A model generated the notes under the pieces. It was given only the letters and a program-made list of their open reading frames with translations, was not told where the DNA came from and made no database searches. From contig BCHS01000003.1 in the NCBI GenBank assembly GCA_039545275.1, forward strand, positions 496,001 through 560,000: 64,000 nucleotides of DNA. Reading direction: 5' to 3'. A program made the position numbers and the translations under genes. Below are positions 46,445 to 57,729 of the stretch, one piece after another. The stretch is from Pseudomicrostroma phylloplanum (lineage: Eukaryota > Basidiomycota > Exobasidiomycetes > Microstromatales). Within the stretch, counting starts at the first letter, position 1. Each line of letters begins with the position of its first letter.

Positions 46445-46653
46445 TGCCTGCCGAATGAGAATACTTGGGCTCTGCAATTCTCGTCGAGGTGATGGCGGGG
46501 TGGCGCCTTGTCCAGGTTGAGGAAGGGATGCTTGTGCAGGTCGAGGAGCGGCGCCTTGTGCTCCACGTCGATGAGGGGATGCTTCTCTACATACGCAAGG
46601 CCGTATGCCTGCCGAATGAGAAGACTTGGGCACCTGAATTCTCATCGAGGTGA
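46445..46653. repeat. imperfect direct repeats (48-bp units)
   Basis: A 48-bp sequence starting tgcctgccgaatgaga occurs at 46445-46492 and again, with a few changes, at 46606-46653. Between them two 48-bp units beginning ggcgccttgt lie head to tail at 46502-46549 and 46550-46597. In one plus-strand frame the tandem units read RLVQVEEGML and RLVLHVDEGML, a 16-residue period. The pattern looks like local duplication inside a former or unusual coding sequence. Confidence 0.7.
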
Positions 46654-47017
46654 GCATGCGAAGGACGGAGAGCTGAAGCTGTCGTCGATAGCCTTGTCCT
46701 TGCCAGCTTCCGCGTCTGAGGTGGTGTGCATCTTGCGTCGATGACTAGAGGTGACAAAATGTGTACGATTCAGCGATCATCTTCTGTTGTACTGACTGGA
46801 CGGTATCTTGATCTGAGGCGATGCTTTGACTTCAGGCTTCCAGAGCCGAAGTTGGTTCTGCATGGCGTATGCGTATGCATGGAATGTAACGAAGCGTTAT
46901 TGGAACGAAGGGTTTTGATGATAGCGAGACGGCTGAGAGGCAAGACGACTCAGGTAGAGTGAGCAGCGAAGCATGCAGACGAACAGCTGAGGCAAAGAGG
47001 CGAGAATCGGCCCTGAT

Positions 47018-47042
47018 GGTGCCTGACCGCTGTTCAGGCACC
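47018..47042. repeat. inverted repeat, 9-bp perfect stem
   Basis: GGTGCCTGA and its exact reverse complement TCAGGCACC are separated by seven bases (ccgctgt). It lies 0.8 kb upstream of the histone H3 start, in the gene-poor stretch. It could be a hairpin or a dimeric protein-binding site. Confidence 0.75.
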
Positions 47043-47499
47043 GAATATGAGTCACGCGACTTAGTTCGACACCCGTTCCGATCCGGGCGGATGTCTTCCG
47101 CTCCGACTTTTCGGAAAAGGCGTTCGGATCAGTAGGTAGTGATCGGCACAAATCACGGGCACTCTCCTCCCCGGGCTTGTGGCTCCCCCACCCCCGCCCG
47201 CGGAGCCAGCCCGCCCTCGTCTCAGGTTGGAGGGAGAGAGCGACCTTAGAGAAGTTAGAACGACAGAACCAGAGCAAGTCTCAATATCTGGAAACAAGAG
47301 TCCACACACGGCGACTGGCCAGCGCGCATCACCACCCCCCAAACACGGACGGCCCACAGCTGAGCAAGCAGACCTCGCATCCCCCAAACGACCATTATAG
47401 CGCGCCGCAAAGGACCTGGATATCCTTGTGCCCCCCTTGGTTCGTCGCAACACACACTTCTTGCCTTCCTACCAAACACTTACCACATATCACAACAAG

Positions 47500-48592
<1,093 letters not shown>

Positions 48593-49729
48593 AGATGGGA
48601 ATAGGGTTCTAGTCTGAAGGGAGTACTCTGCCGAGTCCCCTCTGAACGATCCAGTCCATTGTACCGATCTACTCTACCCTGGCTCCTCGTCGCTCCGAAG
48701 CTCGTCTCGCGCTTTTCTCCAGATGTTCCTTGTAGCCGACGTCGACGCCGACATTGTCGCGCCTCGTTCTCTCTCCTGATTCCCCCTCCTTGTACTTTCG
48801 ATATGTCTTCTTACCATGTCTTGGCCCTACTATCCACTTTACTACTTCCGAGTATGACTATGATGTCCTTTACTTGCCTTGTGTGTTCCGAGGAGTTCGT
48901 GCTCTACCGTAGGGCGGCAACGATGCTAATTGTGCTTTCTCAGAGGTACTGAGCTGCATTGAGCTGAGTCAATGCCGAGCTCGACGCCGAGGACTCGAAT
49001 TGGTCGACCCCTACATGCCTCCCTGCCCAGATGTAGCCTATGACTCGACGTGCTACTCGACTGAGCATTCTCCCTGCTCTCGCCTTCTCCCTCCCCGTCT
49101 CGTCCCTCGCTGACCCACTCTGCGCAGCTTCACCTTCAGCCTTAGCTCGAGACTCAGAGGCAGGCGGAGCTATCGCAACCAACAACACAAGATAGGGCCA
49201 GCAGCAGCAGCAGCAGCAGCACAAAAGCTCACACAGTAACGATACAGCAGTACACACTTCCCCACACAGATTACCGATAATGTCGCTCAGTCAATACAAA
49301 TGTAGTCCAGTCCGATCCGGTATCGATTGAATAGAACGAGGCGAGTCGCGGCAAGTCGAGCGAGCGAGCGAGCAAGCAAGCAAGTAAGCGAACGTAGCTT
49401 TGTACAGTACAGGGGTTTTCTAGTGGTGTGAGAGATGAACGAAGATGAGAAAAGATGAGAAAAGATGCCAGAAGGAAAGAAAGAGACATGACAGACAGAG
49501 GAGGCTGCGACGCTATGTACTGATGAGGGGGAGAATGTCAAGAGATGGAGAAAAGGGGGCAGAGACGAGGAGGTGGGAGGGCTTGGCTTTGCATGCGCCC
49601 TCTTCAAAGTCACCCTCGTCTGTCCCCTTGTGCATTTGCAAGAGGCCTTGAGACAGAAAAGCATGTCGAGAGTGAAGTAAAGGCAGTGTTCGAAGCAGGC
49701 AGAGCAGACGGTGTGGAGTCGCCCCACCT
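48593..49729. other. convergent 3' region with microsatellites
   Basis: 1.1 kb between the stops of H3 and the ABC transporter. It contains a (GCA)n tract at about 49199-49222, a (CGAG/CAAG)n tract at about 49357-49386, and repeats of gatgagaaaa near 49444-49467. Open frames here are short and lack domains; probably long 3' UTRs. Confidence 0.55.
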
Positions 49730-52700
49730 CTAGACGGGCTGCAGGTCCTGCAACCGCACCAAGTTGGCATAGAGTCCATTGAGTGCCATGAGCTGGTTGT
49801 GTGTACCCGACTCGCTCACCACTCCGTCCTTCAAGCAGAAGATGCGGTCCGCCTTTGAGATGGTGCTCAGCCGGTGCGCAATGGCAATGGTCGTGCGGCC
49901 CTTGGCAGCAGCGTCGAGTGCCTGCTGCACCACCTTTTCACTCGTAGAGTCCAGAGCCGAGGTGGCTTCGTCCAGCAGGAGAATCTTGGGATTCCTAATG
50001 AGCGCTCGTGCGATGGCCAATCGCTGCTTCTGACCGCCAGAGAGCTGAGTACCCTTGCCGCCCACTTCTGTCTCGAACTCATCGGGCAATGACTCGACGA
50101 ATTGCAGAATGTTGGCTTGGGCGCAGGCGCGACGCATGTCCTCCATGGTCACCTTGTCGGCATCCTCAAAGGCGCCCAGACTCAGGTTCCATGCAATGGT
50201 TCCGTCGTACAGAGTGGGCTCCTGAGAAACCAAGGCCACATGTCGTCGGAAGGCCTTGAGGTTCAAGTCGCGCAAATCATGGCCGTCGATCTTGACCGAA
50301 CCACCCTGAGGGTCGTAGAAGCGCTCAAGAAGCTGAATCGTGGTTGACTTGCCGCATCCAGAGCCTCCCACCAGCGCTACGTACTGTCCGGCCTTGATAT
50401 CCAAGTCCAGTCCTCGAAGCACTCGCACAGTAGGTCGTGTGGGATACCTAAAGTGGACGCCCTCCAGGCGAATGTCACCGGTGACCTTCCTCAGCACAGT
50501 TCCTTCGGTCGATTCGGAGTCGATCTCGGGCACATTGTCGAGCATGGTGATCATGTCACTGGCCGCATTGTGGAAGTTCGAAATGTCAGGCACAAAGTTG
50601 AACACATTGCCGGCTTGAATCGATCCGAAGACGACGGCGGTGAGAACGGTGAAGAAGCTCGCAGAGGTGTACTCGCCACTGATGAGCAGCGTCGATCCGT
50701 ACCAGAATCCAAGAGCAATGACACCAAAGGAAAGAGCCTGGCTGACAGCATAGAAGATGTTGGAGACAAAGGCGGCATTCCGAACGATGAGACCTGGACC
50801 GACCAGAGCTCCCTTGTAGATGTCAAGGCAGTCTACTTCTCGTGTCAGACTTTGCACCGTGCGGATCGCAGCTGCAGCCTCGCAAGCGCGTTGTGCCGAG
50901 CCAGCGTGTGCCTTCTTGATCTTGGCGTCCTTGTGAACGACAAGCTTCAGACGCACAAATCCGGCAGAAAGAGTCAGGGGCGTGCAAGCAATGCAGACCA
51001 AGGCCAGCTTCCAGCCGTATGCCAGAGCGACAGTGAATCCGACCACGAGCGTTGCAAGAGATTGAATGATGGTGCCTAGTGTGACACCAACCAGTCCGTT
51101 AATCTTCTGTGCATTGTCAGCCAAAGAGTTGGTAAGAGATCCACTAGAAACGTCGTCCTGGTCGAAGAAGGCGCAGTCGGCTCGCAGGAAAGCTCGAAGC
51201 ACCTTCCTCCTGAGTCGCTCCAGGAGCACACTGGCGGCGTACATCATGAAAGTCGTCTGAATCACGATGGCGATAGAGGCCAACAGAGCGATGATGAACA
51301 TGTAGAGGGCGTTGTGGTCCGACGCAGTGCGCATCTCGCTTCGACCTGGCTCAGCGCATTCGCCACCGCTAGCGGCAGCACAGAGGGCAAAGTCCCCTAG
51401 GGCCTTACCCATGACGATCGCAAATGCAGGGTACACAGCACCGCTGGCGATGGAGCAGATGAGCGAGGGGAGGTAGAGCGTAAAGGCATACTCGCGATTG
51501 ATGATCATCAGACGCCAAAGACACTGGAGTGTCCCCAATTGGCGCTGCTTCCTGCCAGCCTCCTCGTCGGCTCGGCGTCCCAGGACAAGACTGGCAATGC
51601 TCTTCTTCGACGTTGTGCGATCGAGTCCTGCAGGCATCTCGGGACGGCTCTTGGCTGCAATGAGGGTCTCTTCCATCTCTTGTTGCTCCGCCTCGTCGAT
51701 GGCTTCAACAGGCTCTCCATCGGTCTTGACGCCTTCGATCTTCTGAGCGCTGACAAGAGAGGCATAAGCTCCGTCTCTGGCGATCAAACCGTTGTGAGTT
51801 CCTTGTTCGAGGATCTCTCCCTTGCCCATGACGACGATGTTCTCGGCGTCTCGGATAGTTGACAGACGATGGGCAATGGTGATCGTCGTTCGTCCCTTAG
51901 CCGCTTTGTGAAGTGCATCCTGAACAAGAGACTCGCTCTGTGTGTCCAGGGCGCTTGTAGCCTCGTCCAAGAGCAAGATCTTGGGATCTCCTACGATGGC
52001 ACGTGCAATTGCAATGCGCTGCTTCTGGCCTCCGGAAAGGAGGAAGCCACGCTCACCGACCATCGTCTCGTATCCGTCGGGCAGCTGGGTGATAAAGTCA
52101 TGAGCATTGGCCTGCTTGGCAGCCTCGACGACGAGCTCAGCCTTCTTCTCAAATCCAGCGTGGTGGTGAGAGCGGTTGATCAGGCCGTGAAGGATATTGT
52201 CACGGATTGAGCAAGCGAAGAGAGTGGGCTCCTGACTGACGAGAGCAATTTGTGACCTGAGCCAAGTGACATTGAGATCCTTGACATCATGACCGTCCAA
52301 CAGGACTTGGCCGGCCTCGGGGTCATAGAAACGCTCGACGAGGCCTACAATGGTGCTCTTGCCCGATCCGGACGCTCCAACGAGGGCAGTAGTCTCTCCC
52401 GCTGGGATTACGAGAGAAAGATCGAAGAGGACCTGGACATTCTTGCGAGACGGGTAGCGGAAATTGACGTTGCGAAGCTCGATCACACCCTCGCAAGAGC
52501 TGGGCTTGAGGCCGTCAGGCGAAGCAGAGTCGATGGGCGGTATGCGGTCGATGGTAGAGATGATCTTGCCGGCCGAGGCAAAGGCAAAGGACACAGCCTG
52601 AGCATTCGGTGCCAGCATGGCCATACTGAAGGCGCCGACGAGGATCGAGAAGATGACATTCATTACGACTCCCGTGTTGATTTCTCCGCTGGCAATGAGC

Positions 52701-54037
52701 TTTGACCCAAAGTAGAAGGCGAGAGCATACCCTGAATAGATGATGAAGAAGAAGACTCCGAGACCGAAGCCTTGAACGATGGCCTTCTTTGTCCCTTGCT
52801 TTGTAGTCAGAGCATTTGACTCGTCATACAGGTCGACCAGACGGGATTCAGCACCAAATGCCTTGGCAGTGCGGACTGTGCTCAGAGCTTCCTCGGCAAG
52901 AGACCCTCCGTGAGCGACGTACTCGAGCTCCATCTGATGAAAGCGAGATACGAAGACGTTCATGACAGCGCCTGCAATGATGATGCATGGAACAATGGAG
53001 GTGAGGGCGAGGGCTAGCTTCCAGCTCTTGATGTAAGCAACGACGAAGCCCGTGACAAAGGTAGCGACGAACATCACACTCATAGGAACCTTGTCGCTAA
53101 TTCCTTCTTGAATGAGATGCGTATCCGACTGCAGTCGCGTAGTAATCGTTCCAGCACCCATCTTGTCAAAGTAGGCAATGTCTTGACGCAGAGTCGCAGC
53201 CAGGAAGGCCTCTCGTATCCTCCTGGTGATTTCCTCTCCCGTGTAGACCCAAGCAGCAGAATAGATGTAAGTAGCAGCAAACATTCCGATACCAATGTAG
53301 ACCAAGAGGAGAGCATCGTCAGCGACGTCGCTCTTCAGCTTGGCCGAGGCGGCAGCCTGAGCTTCTGGTCCCTCCGTGAGAGCGTACGAGTATTGCAAAA
53401 AGGCAGTGGTGAGGTCTCCGAAGACGATTGTCATCAGAGGCTGAGACGATCCGGCAGCAGCAGCAGCAATCAATCCGATGATGTTCAAGGTCAAATCGGT
53501 CTTGCTTGCGAATCTGACAAAGACATCGTAGAAGGAAGCCCGATACATGTCTTCTTGCTCCTCTTCATCTTCTTCGAAGCTGCTGCCGTCTGCTAGAGAG
53601 TGTTCGCGTCCATCCTTTTCTGGGTCAGACGAGGAGGCGCCTCCCGCCGAAGAGCCAACGTCGGCTTGGGGAGGTAGAAGATCGACGTCTGCCCCTGCTG
53701 GAGGCGTGGACGAGGATGAGCCTACACTCGTCGAAGGGGGTGAGTGTTGCAGAGATTGAGTCGTCTTTGGGGCCTGGAGGTCTTGAGCTGGAGTGGCTGT
53801 CTGTGCGCCCAACGAAGGGCCGTCTTGGGGAGCTGGTTGAGCGACGGCACCGGTTCCGCCCATCATTGCACCGGCCGCTACTGCTGCTGCTGTTGATGAT
53901 GCGGCGGTAGAAGAAGAGGTAGCTCCGGTGGTAGTGTCGGCATTGTTGGCGGTAGCCGATCGCTGCTGAGGCTCATGTTGAGTCACTGGCTGATTGGCGC
54001 TCGCGTCCCGAATCGCTTGGGGGTTGTCGCCGCTCAT
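49730..54037 (-). CDS. full-size ABC transporter, ABCB/MDR type
   Basis: Single exon of 1435 aa from ATG 54037; the frame is open 132 bases further upstream but only to a TTG. Order: ~210-residue disordered Ser/Thr/Gln/Ala N-terminus, TMD1 (six helices), NBD1, linker, TMD2, NBD2. NBD1 has Walker A GASGSGKST, signature LSGGQKQR and Walker B ILLLDEATSALD. NBD2 has GGSGCGKST, LSGGQKQR and ILLLDEATSALD. Both sites look catalytically intact. This is the P-glycoprotein/Ste6 topology; fungal members export drugs, lipids or, for Ste6, farnesylated pheromone. Substrate cannot be told. Both NBDs being canonical argues a general multidrug exporter. It is the longest uninterrupted gene after the Snt1-like one. 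Confidence 0.96.
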   Translation of the reverse strand: MSGDNPQAIRDASANQPVTQHEPQQRSATANNADTTTGATSSSTAASSTAAAVAAGAMMGGTGAVAQPAPQDGPSLGAQTATPAQDLQAPKTTQSLQHSPPSTSVGSSSSTPPAGADVDLLPPQADVGSSAGGASSSDPEKDGREHSLADGSSFEEDEEEQEDMYRASFYDVFVRFASKTDLTLNIIGLIAAAAAGSSQPLMTIVFGDLTTAFLQYSYALTEGPEAQAAASAKLKSDVADDALLLVYIGIGMFAATYIYSAAWVYTGEEITRRIREAFLAATLRQDIAYFDKMGAGTITTRLQSDTHLIQEGISDKVPMSVMFVATFVTGFVVAYIKSWKLALALTSIVPCIIIAGAVMNVFVSRFHQMELEYVAHGGSLAEEALSTVRTAKAFGAESRLVDLYDESNALTTKQGTKKAIVQGFGLGVFFFIIYSGYALAFYFGSKLIASGEINTGVVMNVIFSILVGAFSMAMLAPNAQAVSFAFASAGKIISTIDRIPPIDSASPDGLKPSSCEGVIELRNVNFRYPSRKNVQVLFDLSLVIPAGETTALVGASGSGKSTIVGLVERFYDPEAGQVLLDGHDVKDLNVTWLRSQIALVSQEPTLFACSIRDNILHGLINRSHHHAGFEKKAELVVEAAKQANAHDFITQLPDGYETMVGERGFLLSGGQKQRIAIARAIVGDPKILLLDEATSALDTQSESLVQDALHKAAKGRTTITIAHRLSTIRDAENIVVMGKGEILEQGTHNGLIARDGAYASLVSAQKIEGVKTDGEPVEAIDEAEQQEMEETLIAAKSRPEMPAGLDRTTSKKSIASLVLGRRADEEAGRKQRQLGTLQCLWRLMIINREYAFTLYLPSLICSIASGAVYPAFAIVMGKALGDFALCAAASGGECAEPGRSEMRTASDHNALYMFIIALLASIAIVIQTTFMMYAASVLLERLRRKVLRAFLRADCAFFDQDDVSSGSLTNSLADNAQKINGLVGVTLGTIIQSLATLVVGFTVALAYGWKLALVCIACTPLTLSAGFVRLKLVVHKDAKIKKAHAGSAQRACEAAAAIRTVQSLTREVDCLDIYKGALVGPGLIVRNAAFVSNIFYAVSQALSFGVIALGFWYGSTLLISGEYTSASFFTVLTAVVFGSIQAGNVFNFVPDISNFHNAASDMITMLDNVPEIDSESTEGTVLRKVTGDIRLEGVHFRYPTRPTVRVLRGLDLDIKAGQYVALVGGSGCGKSTTIQLLERFYDPQGGSVKIDGHDLRDLNLKAFRRHVALVSQEPTLYDGTIAWNLSLGAFEDADKVTMEDMRRACAQANILQFVESLPDEFETEVGGKGTQLSGGQKQRLAIARALIRNPKILLLDEATSALDSTSEKVVQQALDAAAKGRTTIAIAHRLSTISKADRIFCLKDGVVSESGTHNQLMALNGLYANLVRLQDLQPV

Positions 54038-55048
54038 GGCAGGCTGTGTCAGGTCGAAAGGAGGGGTGAGGAGGTAACCCGCAATGAGAGTGATGGAAGA
54101 AGATGGAGGGGTGCGGGAGAGAAGTGGAAGCCAAAAAGAGGGAACTGGTTCAACCACAGGGGGTGGCAAGCGGGCAGCGGTGGCGCGCTAGGCGACCTTT
54201 GCCTCAGAAGAGGGGTTTCGTGAGCTTGGCCTCTTCGTGCGGGGTGTCGGACGATGAGGAGGTATCGGAGGCAAGAGGCGGGCAGGCAGACGAGCAGACG
54301 AGCCAGCAGCGGCGATAGAGTGCTTGATGCAGACGGACCGGGGCTGAGGTGGCTTGATAGGGACTTGTGTAAGACGAGGTAGAGTCGTGGCAGGTAGAGG
54401 AATCTCGAGGGTGTCTGAACCAGGCCACAAGATTGGTGGGAGCGTGGGCGTTAGCCTTGAGCTCAGGAGTCAGCGCGGTAAGTACGACGTCGTCTGGCCG
54501 CCTTGACGATGCAACGGTGGGGGGCAAGGCAGGCAGGGCGTGGGTGGGCGTGGGTGGGTGGGTGTGCGTGTGTGCATCTGTGACCAGAAGGGTAGCGGGA
54601 GCAGCAGCGACTTGGCGGCGCGGAACTAGCGAGTCTATTCGCAGCGGAACTGGGACGCCTAGCTAGAGCACTCGACTAATCTCAGCGGCTCAGCCGTCCC
54701 GGCGCTATCCGCTTGTCCCGCCGGCATCGGCGCAGCTATTTTGAGACCATACACTACACGAACTGCGGATACGATGGAAAGAGGTAGCTCTGGATGAGCT
54801 CGAGGGGTCAAAGTCAGCAACTCGTGTGAGATCGCTCAAATCGCGTCCGTCAATGCGTGGTCCGCCGTTGAGCCTGCTGCCCTGGACACGAAGCACCGTG
54901 CACAGTGCAGATGATGGACAGGTCGCCTCAGGAGTCACTCCTGAGGCGGCGACCAGGAGAGCAGCCATGGCTTTGCCTCTCATTGATATCCTTCTCTCAT
55001 TCCCGAACATACGGGGACCGAGACTGACACTCCTCCTCCTTGCCTCTG
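54038..55048. promoter_or_regulatory. divergent promoter region of the ABC transporter and the four-TM gene
   Basis: About 1 kb between divergent starts. A GT/TGGG-rich simple repeat lies at 54541-54575. A minus-strand frame of ~107 codons (54204-54527) has no domain and is taken as ABC leader. A perfect short inverted repeat, CTCAGGAGTGACTCCTGAG, sits at about 54928-54946. Confidence 0.45.
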
Positions 55049-56089
55049 ATGATCACCTCGGGGCTGGCCAGGCCCATCTACCCTCCAACCAGGTCGCCCT
55101 CGCTCTGGGCTCCCCATGGTCCCACCGCTCCCTATTCTGACCCTGCAGGCCGCGCAAGAGTGAATGACGGGGCTTACTCACCTCTACGATCCCCAACTGA
55201 GGCGCCCAGCTATCGCACTCGTCAGCCCAGCGTGGGCAGCAAGCCAGAAGGTCTCCCAGGCAACACTCATCAGGCCTTTCTAATATCGACCTCTGGACAG
55301 CCGTCAGGCTATACGGCTAGCGGGCATGCCAACACCACCTTGCCCTTCCCTCTAGCCTCACCAATCTCACAATGGTCGATCTCTCAGGAAAAGGCAATCC
55401 TCACGACGTTGACCATCTTGGCCTCGCTCCTAGCCGGTACTTCGACGTCTCTGCTCAGCTTCTACCGCAATGGCAAGCACGCGCCTGAATTTGTGTCCGC
55501 CCTCACCTATGCCGCCATCGGACTGGAGATCTGGGGAGCCGTGGTAGCTGCTGCCACCATGGTCATTGCCATCTCCCTCGAGGCGGCGTGTGCGGAGCGT
55601 GACGCCCATCGACATCACAAGGGCAAAGCAGGGTGCGAGGGCGCATTGGAGGAGGCCGGTGGGCAAGTCACGTCCGCCTTTCTCCGAGCTTCGTACCTGA
55701 GACAAAACGAAGCAACTCGCCTTTCGCCCCTTACACTTAAGGTGTTGGACAATTTGACGCTCACCTGTGGATACCTTATCCCGTTTGCTGCGCTCCTGGA
55801 ACTCATTGCACTGGTCGCATACGCCTATTCGTTGCTGGAGCAAAGGGCCGGAATTAAGGATGAGGCGGTAGCAATCACCTTGGCCCTGACCACGGGCGTA
55901 GGGACTACCTTAGGAGCAATTGCTCTGGCTTACCTGAAGAGCTCCGACGATGGGCAATCGCAATCGCAAGCAAGTCCGAGGAGATCAAGGCAGCAGGATC
56001 GCGAGCAAGAAGAATGGGTATGGCTGCGAGCCGCGGAAGAGGGGAAAGAGCGGGAGCCTCCCCTTCGGCCTGCTTCTATCACGATCTAG
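55049..56089 (+). CDS. four-TM membrane protein, unknown function
   Basis: Single exon of 346 aa from ATG 55049 (the open frame extends three codons upstream to a TTG). The first ~115 residues are Pro/Ser-rich. Four hydrophobic helices follow: LTILASLLAGTSTSLLSF (near 125), a Gly/Ala-rich helix with EIWGAVVAAATMVIAISLEA (near 155), YLIPFAALLELIALVAYAY (near 245), and ITLALTTGVGTTLGAIALAY (near 280). A His/Lys-rich loop (HRHHKGKAG) lies between helices 2 and 3, and the C-terminus is charged with Ser/Gln/Arg. No family is recognised. It could be a plasma-membrane or vacuolar protein of the tetraspan kind. Confidence 0.7.
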   Translation: MITSGLARPIYPPTRSPSLWAPHGPTAPYSDPAGRARVNDGAYSPLRSPTEAPSYRTRQPSVGSKPEGLPGNTHQAFLISTSGQPSGYTASGHANTTLPFPLASPISQWSISQEKAILTTLTILASLLAGTSTSLLSFYRNGKHAPEFVSALTYAAIGLEIWGAVVAAATMVIAISLEAACAERDAHRHHKGKAGCEGALEEAGGQVTSAFLRASYLRQNEATRLSPLTLKVLDNLTLTCGYLIPFAALLELIALVAYAYSLLEQRAGIKDEAVAITLALTTGVGTTLGAIALAYLKSSDDGQSQSQASPRRSRQQDREQEEWVWLRAAEEGKEREPPLRPASITI

Positions 56090-56695
56090 CAGCTGCCAGA
56101 CGATGCGTGTCAAAGGGCAGTGACCCTCAACATAGCTACAGTATTCGAGAGCGCTCATCCAGCACGGCCTCTCTGTGACGCCGGTCCCGAGCTTCCTCAA
56201 CTCGGCGCTCTTCACCATACGGCACATCAGGGAAGTCACTGTTGAGCTGAGGGCAGATCAAATTCAGAGAATCATACGAGGACTCAGTGATACCAAGATG
56301 GCCCTACTTCACTATCCACCCTCTTTCCTGGACTCCATGCTCGAAGGTAGTGCTCGCTCGCGCCTGGCCAGACTTGTCTTGCATCTGGTGTACCCTCGAA
56401 CCCTCGGGAGGTGCTGCCCCAGAAGTGGGCCAAGCAGGAAGTCCGAGCAATTCACGTCGAGACTACGCCCTTCCTCTTCGAGAGCACACAGATCCCCCAC
56501 TCCGTCGCTTTCTCACCTTCAATGCTCGGGATCTCCTTTCCCGTCCACTGCAGTCGCCGAGATCAGCTCCCCTCAGACCCATGGGTTGGAATGAAGGTGC
56601 CTACAGCTCAGGCGCACGAGAGTCATGGGCTATATCTTCGCATTGAGGGCGAGAGAAGGGAAAGCCAACTAGCACCCTCCTACCGGCGTATCGCT
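56090..56695. other. intergenic or possible undetermined plus-strand exons
   Basis: 606 bp between the four-TM gene and the 3' end of the first SANT-like gene. Several plus-strand segments (about 56175-56340 and 56411-56730) have protein-like composition and are flanked by GTAGTG-like and CCCCAG splice signals, but no complete model or family could be found. Confidence 0.35.
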
Positions 56696-57333
56696 TTACT
56701 TCTCCACTTCTCCAGCTGTCGTCATCTTGAGTAGCTTTGGCTTGATGACTTTCTGCCAGTGACTGGCACTCCAAGGAATAGGACCCGCGTGAGTCGGAGG
56801 TACAGTCTGATACGACCTTCCGACAAACTCTTCGGTACTCACAGCTTCACCGCAACTTTTGTGCGTTCTCGGTCCTCGTAAAGCGAATTGACTGCCTTCA
56901 GCATGACACTGCAGAGGCAGTTCACACATCGAGAGTTCAGCAAACAACCTTGGCAAATGCATTACTTGAACAGATAGATCCGTTCCAGGCCTGACTCACT
57001 CGTAATCGGGCTGATATTCACTAAGGTGGAAAGGACGGAAGAAGATCAGCCGGCCTGCATCGGTCTGTGTCATCGTCATGAAGTGACCAGTATCCATACT
57101 CACCCGATGTACTTTCGGATTCCTTCCATCATCGCCGCATCTTCTTGCTCAGTCCAAGCTTGCGCAGATCCATTCGAGCTAGCCCTCTTGCTCGGAGAGC
57201 CCTGAGGCGTGGCAGATGCCTTGGTCTTCTTCGAAGGACTCTTGGTCTTCTCGTTGGCAGATGTCAAGTCGTTGCCATTGTCATCGCTGTTGAGAGTCTC
57301 CGGAGCCTCTCGTTCTCTTTTGGGTGTCGCCAT
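56696..57333 (-). CDS. small SANT/Myb-like protein, family member 1
   Basis: Four exons, complement(join(56696..56762,56843..56908,57000..57020,57104..57333)), give 127 aa. Exon 1 encodes a basic, Ser/Lys-rich N-terminus (MATPKREREAPETLN) and the first SANT helix AWTEQEDAAMMEGIRKYI. The 21-nt exon 2 encodes EYQPDY, the 66-nt exon 3 encodes the second helix and an ERTKVAVKL segment, and exon 4 supplies HWQKVIKPKLLK and a short tail. The W-T-x-x-E-D start and H-W near the third helix follow the SANT/Myb spacing. A single repeat with a basic tail suggests a nuclear DNA- or chromatin-binding protein, but no function is known. All introns are phase 2. Head-to-head with member 2. Confidence 0.8.
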
Positions 57334-57729
57334 GATCGAAGATGCGGTGTGGTAGGTACGGGGTTGGGGGAAGGTAGCAGGTGTAGAGAGGTAGAACGTG
57401 TAGCGACAGAGGGGACAAAGGAGCGGTGGAGTGTGGTCCGCTCAGTGACCGTACCTGAGAAAGGGGTGCACAATAGATTGATTGCTTGTATCACACTCTC
57501 ATCACACCAGGCTGAGAGCAAAGCTCGTCAGCAGAGGCAAGAACGATTACCCACGATCAGGGCAGAAGCTCCGTCCCACCTCGAATTCTACGTCCGAGAC
57601 GTTGCCCCGACAGAGAACGGCCACCTTTGTTCCTCCGATGTCTGTCCCCCCTTTGAGCAGGTTCACTTCTCTCACCCTCACATTGCTTTCCAACAGACCC
57701 TCCCACTCGAATCCCTCCAATCGTCTGTC
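57334..57729. promoter_or_regulatory. divergent promoter of SANT-like members 1 and 2
   Basis: 396 bp between two family members transcribed apart. No shared operator was found by eye. Confidence 0.45.

Noticed and set aside
48659..48952. Plus-strand ORF after histone H3
   Set aside because: Cys/Leu/Ser-rich, no domain, lies where the H3 3' UTR is expected.
54204..54527. Minus-strand ORF of 107 codons upstream of the ABC transporter
   Set aside because: Ser/Pro/Ala-rich without domain, more likely the leader of the ABC gene.
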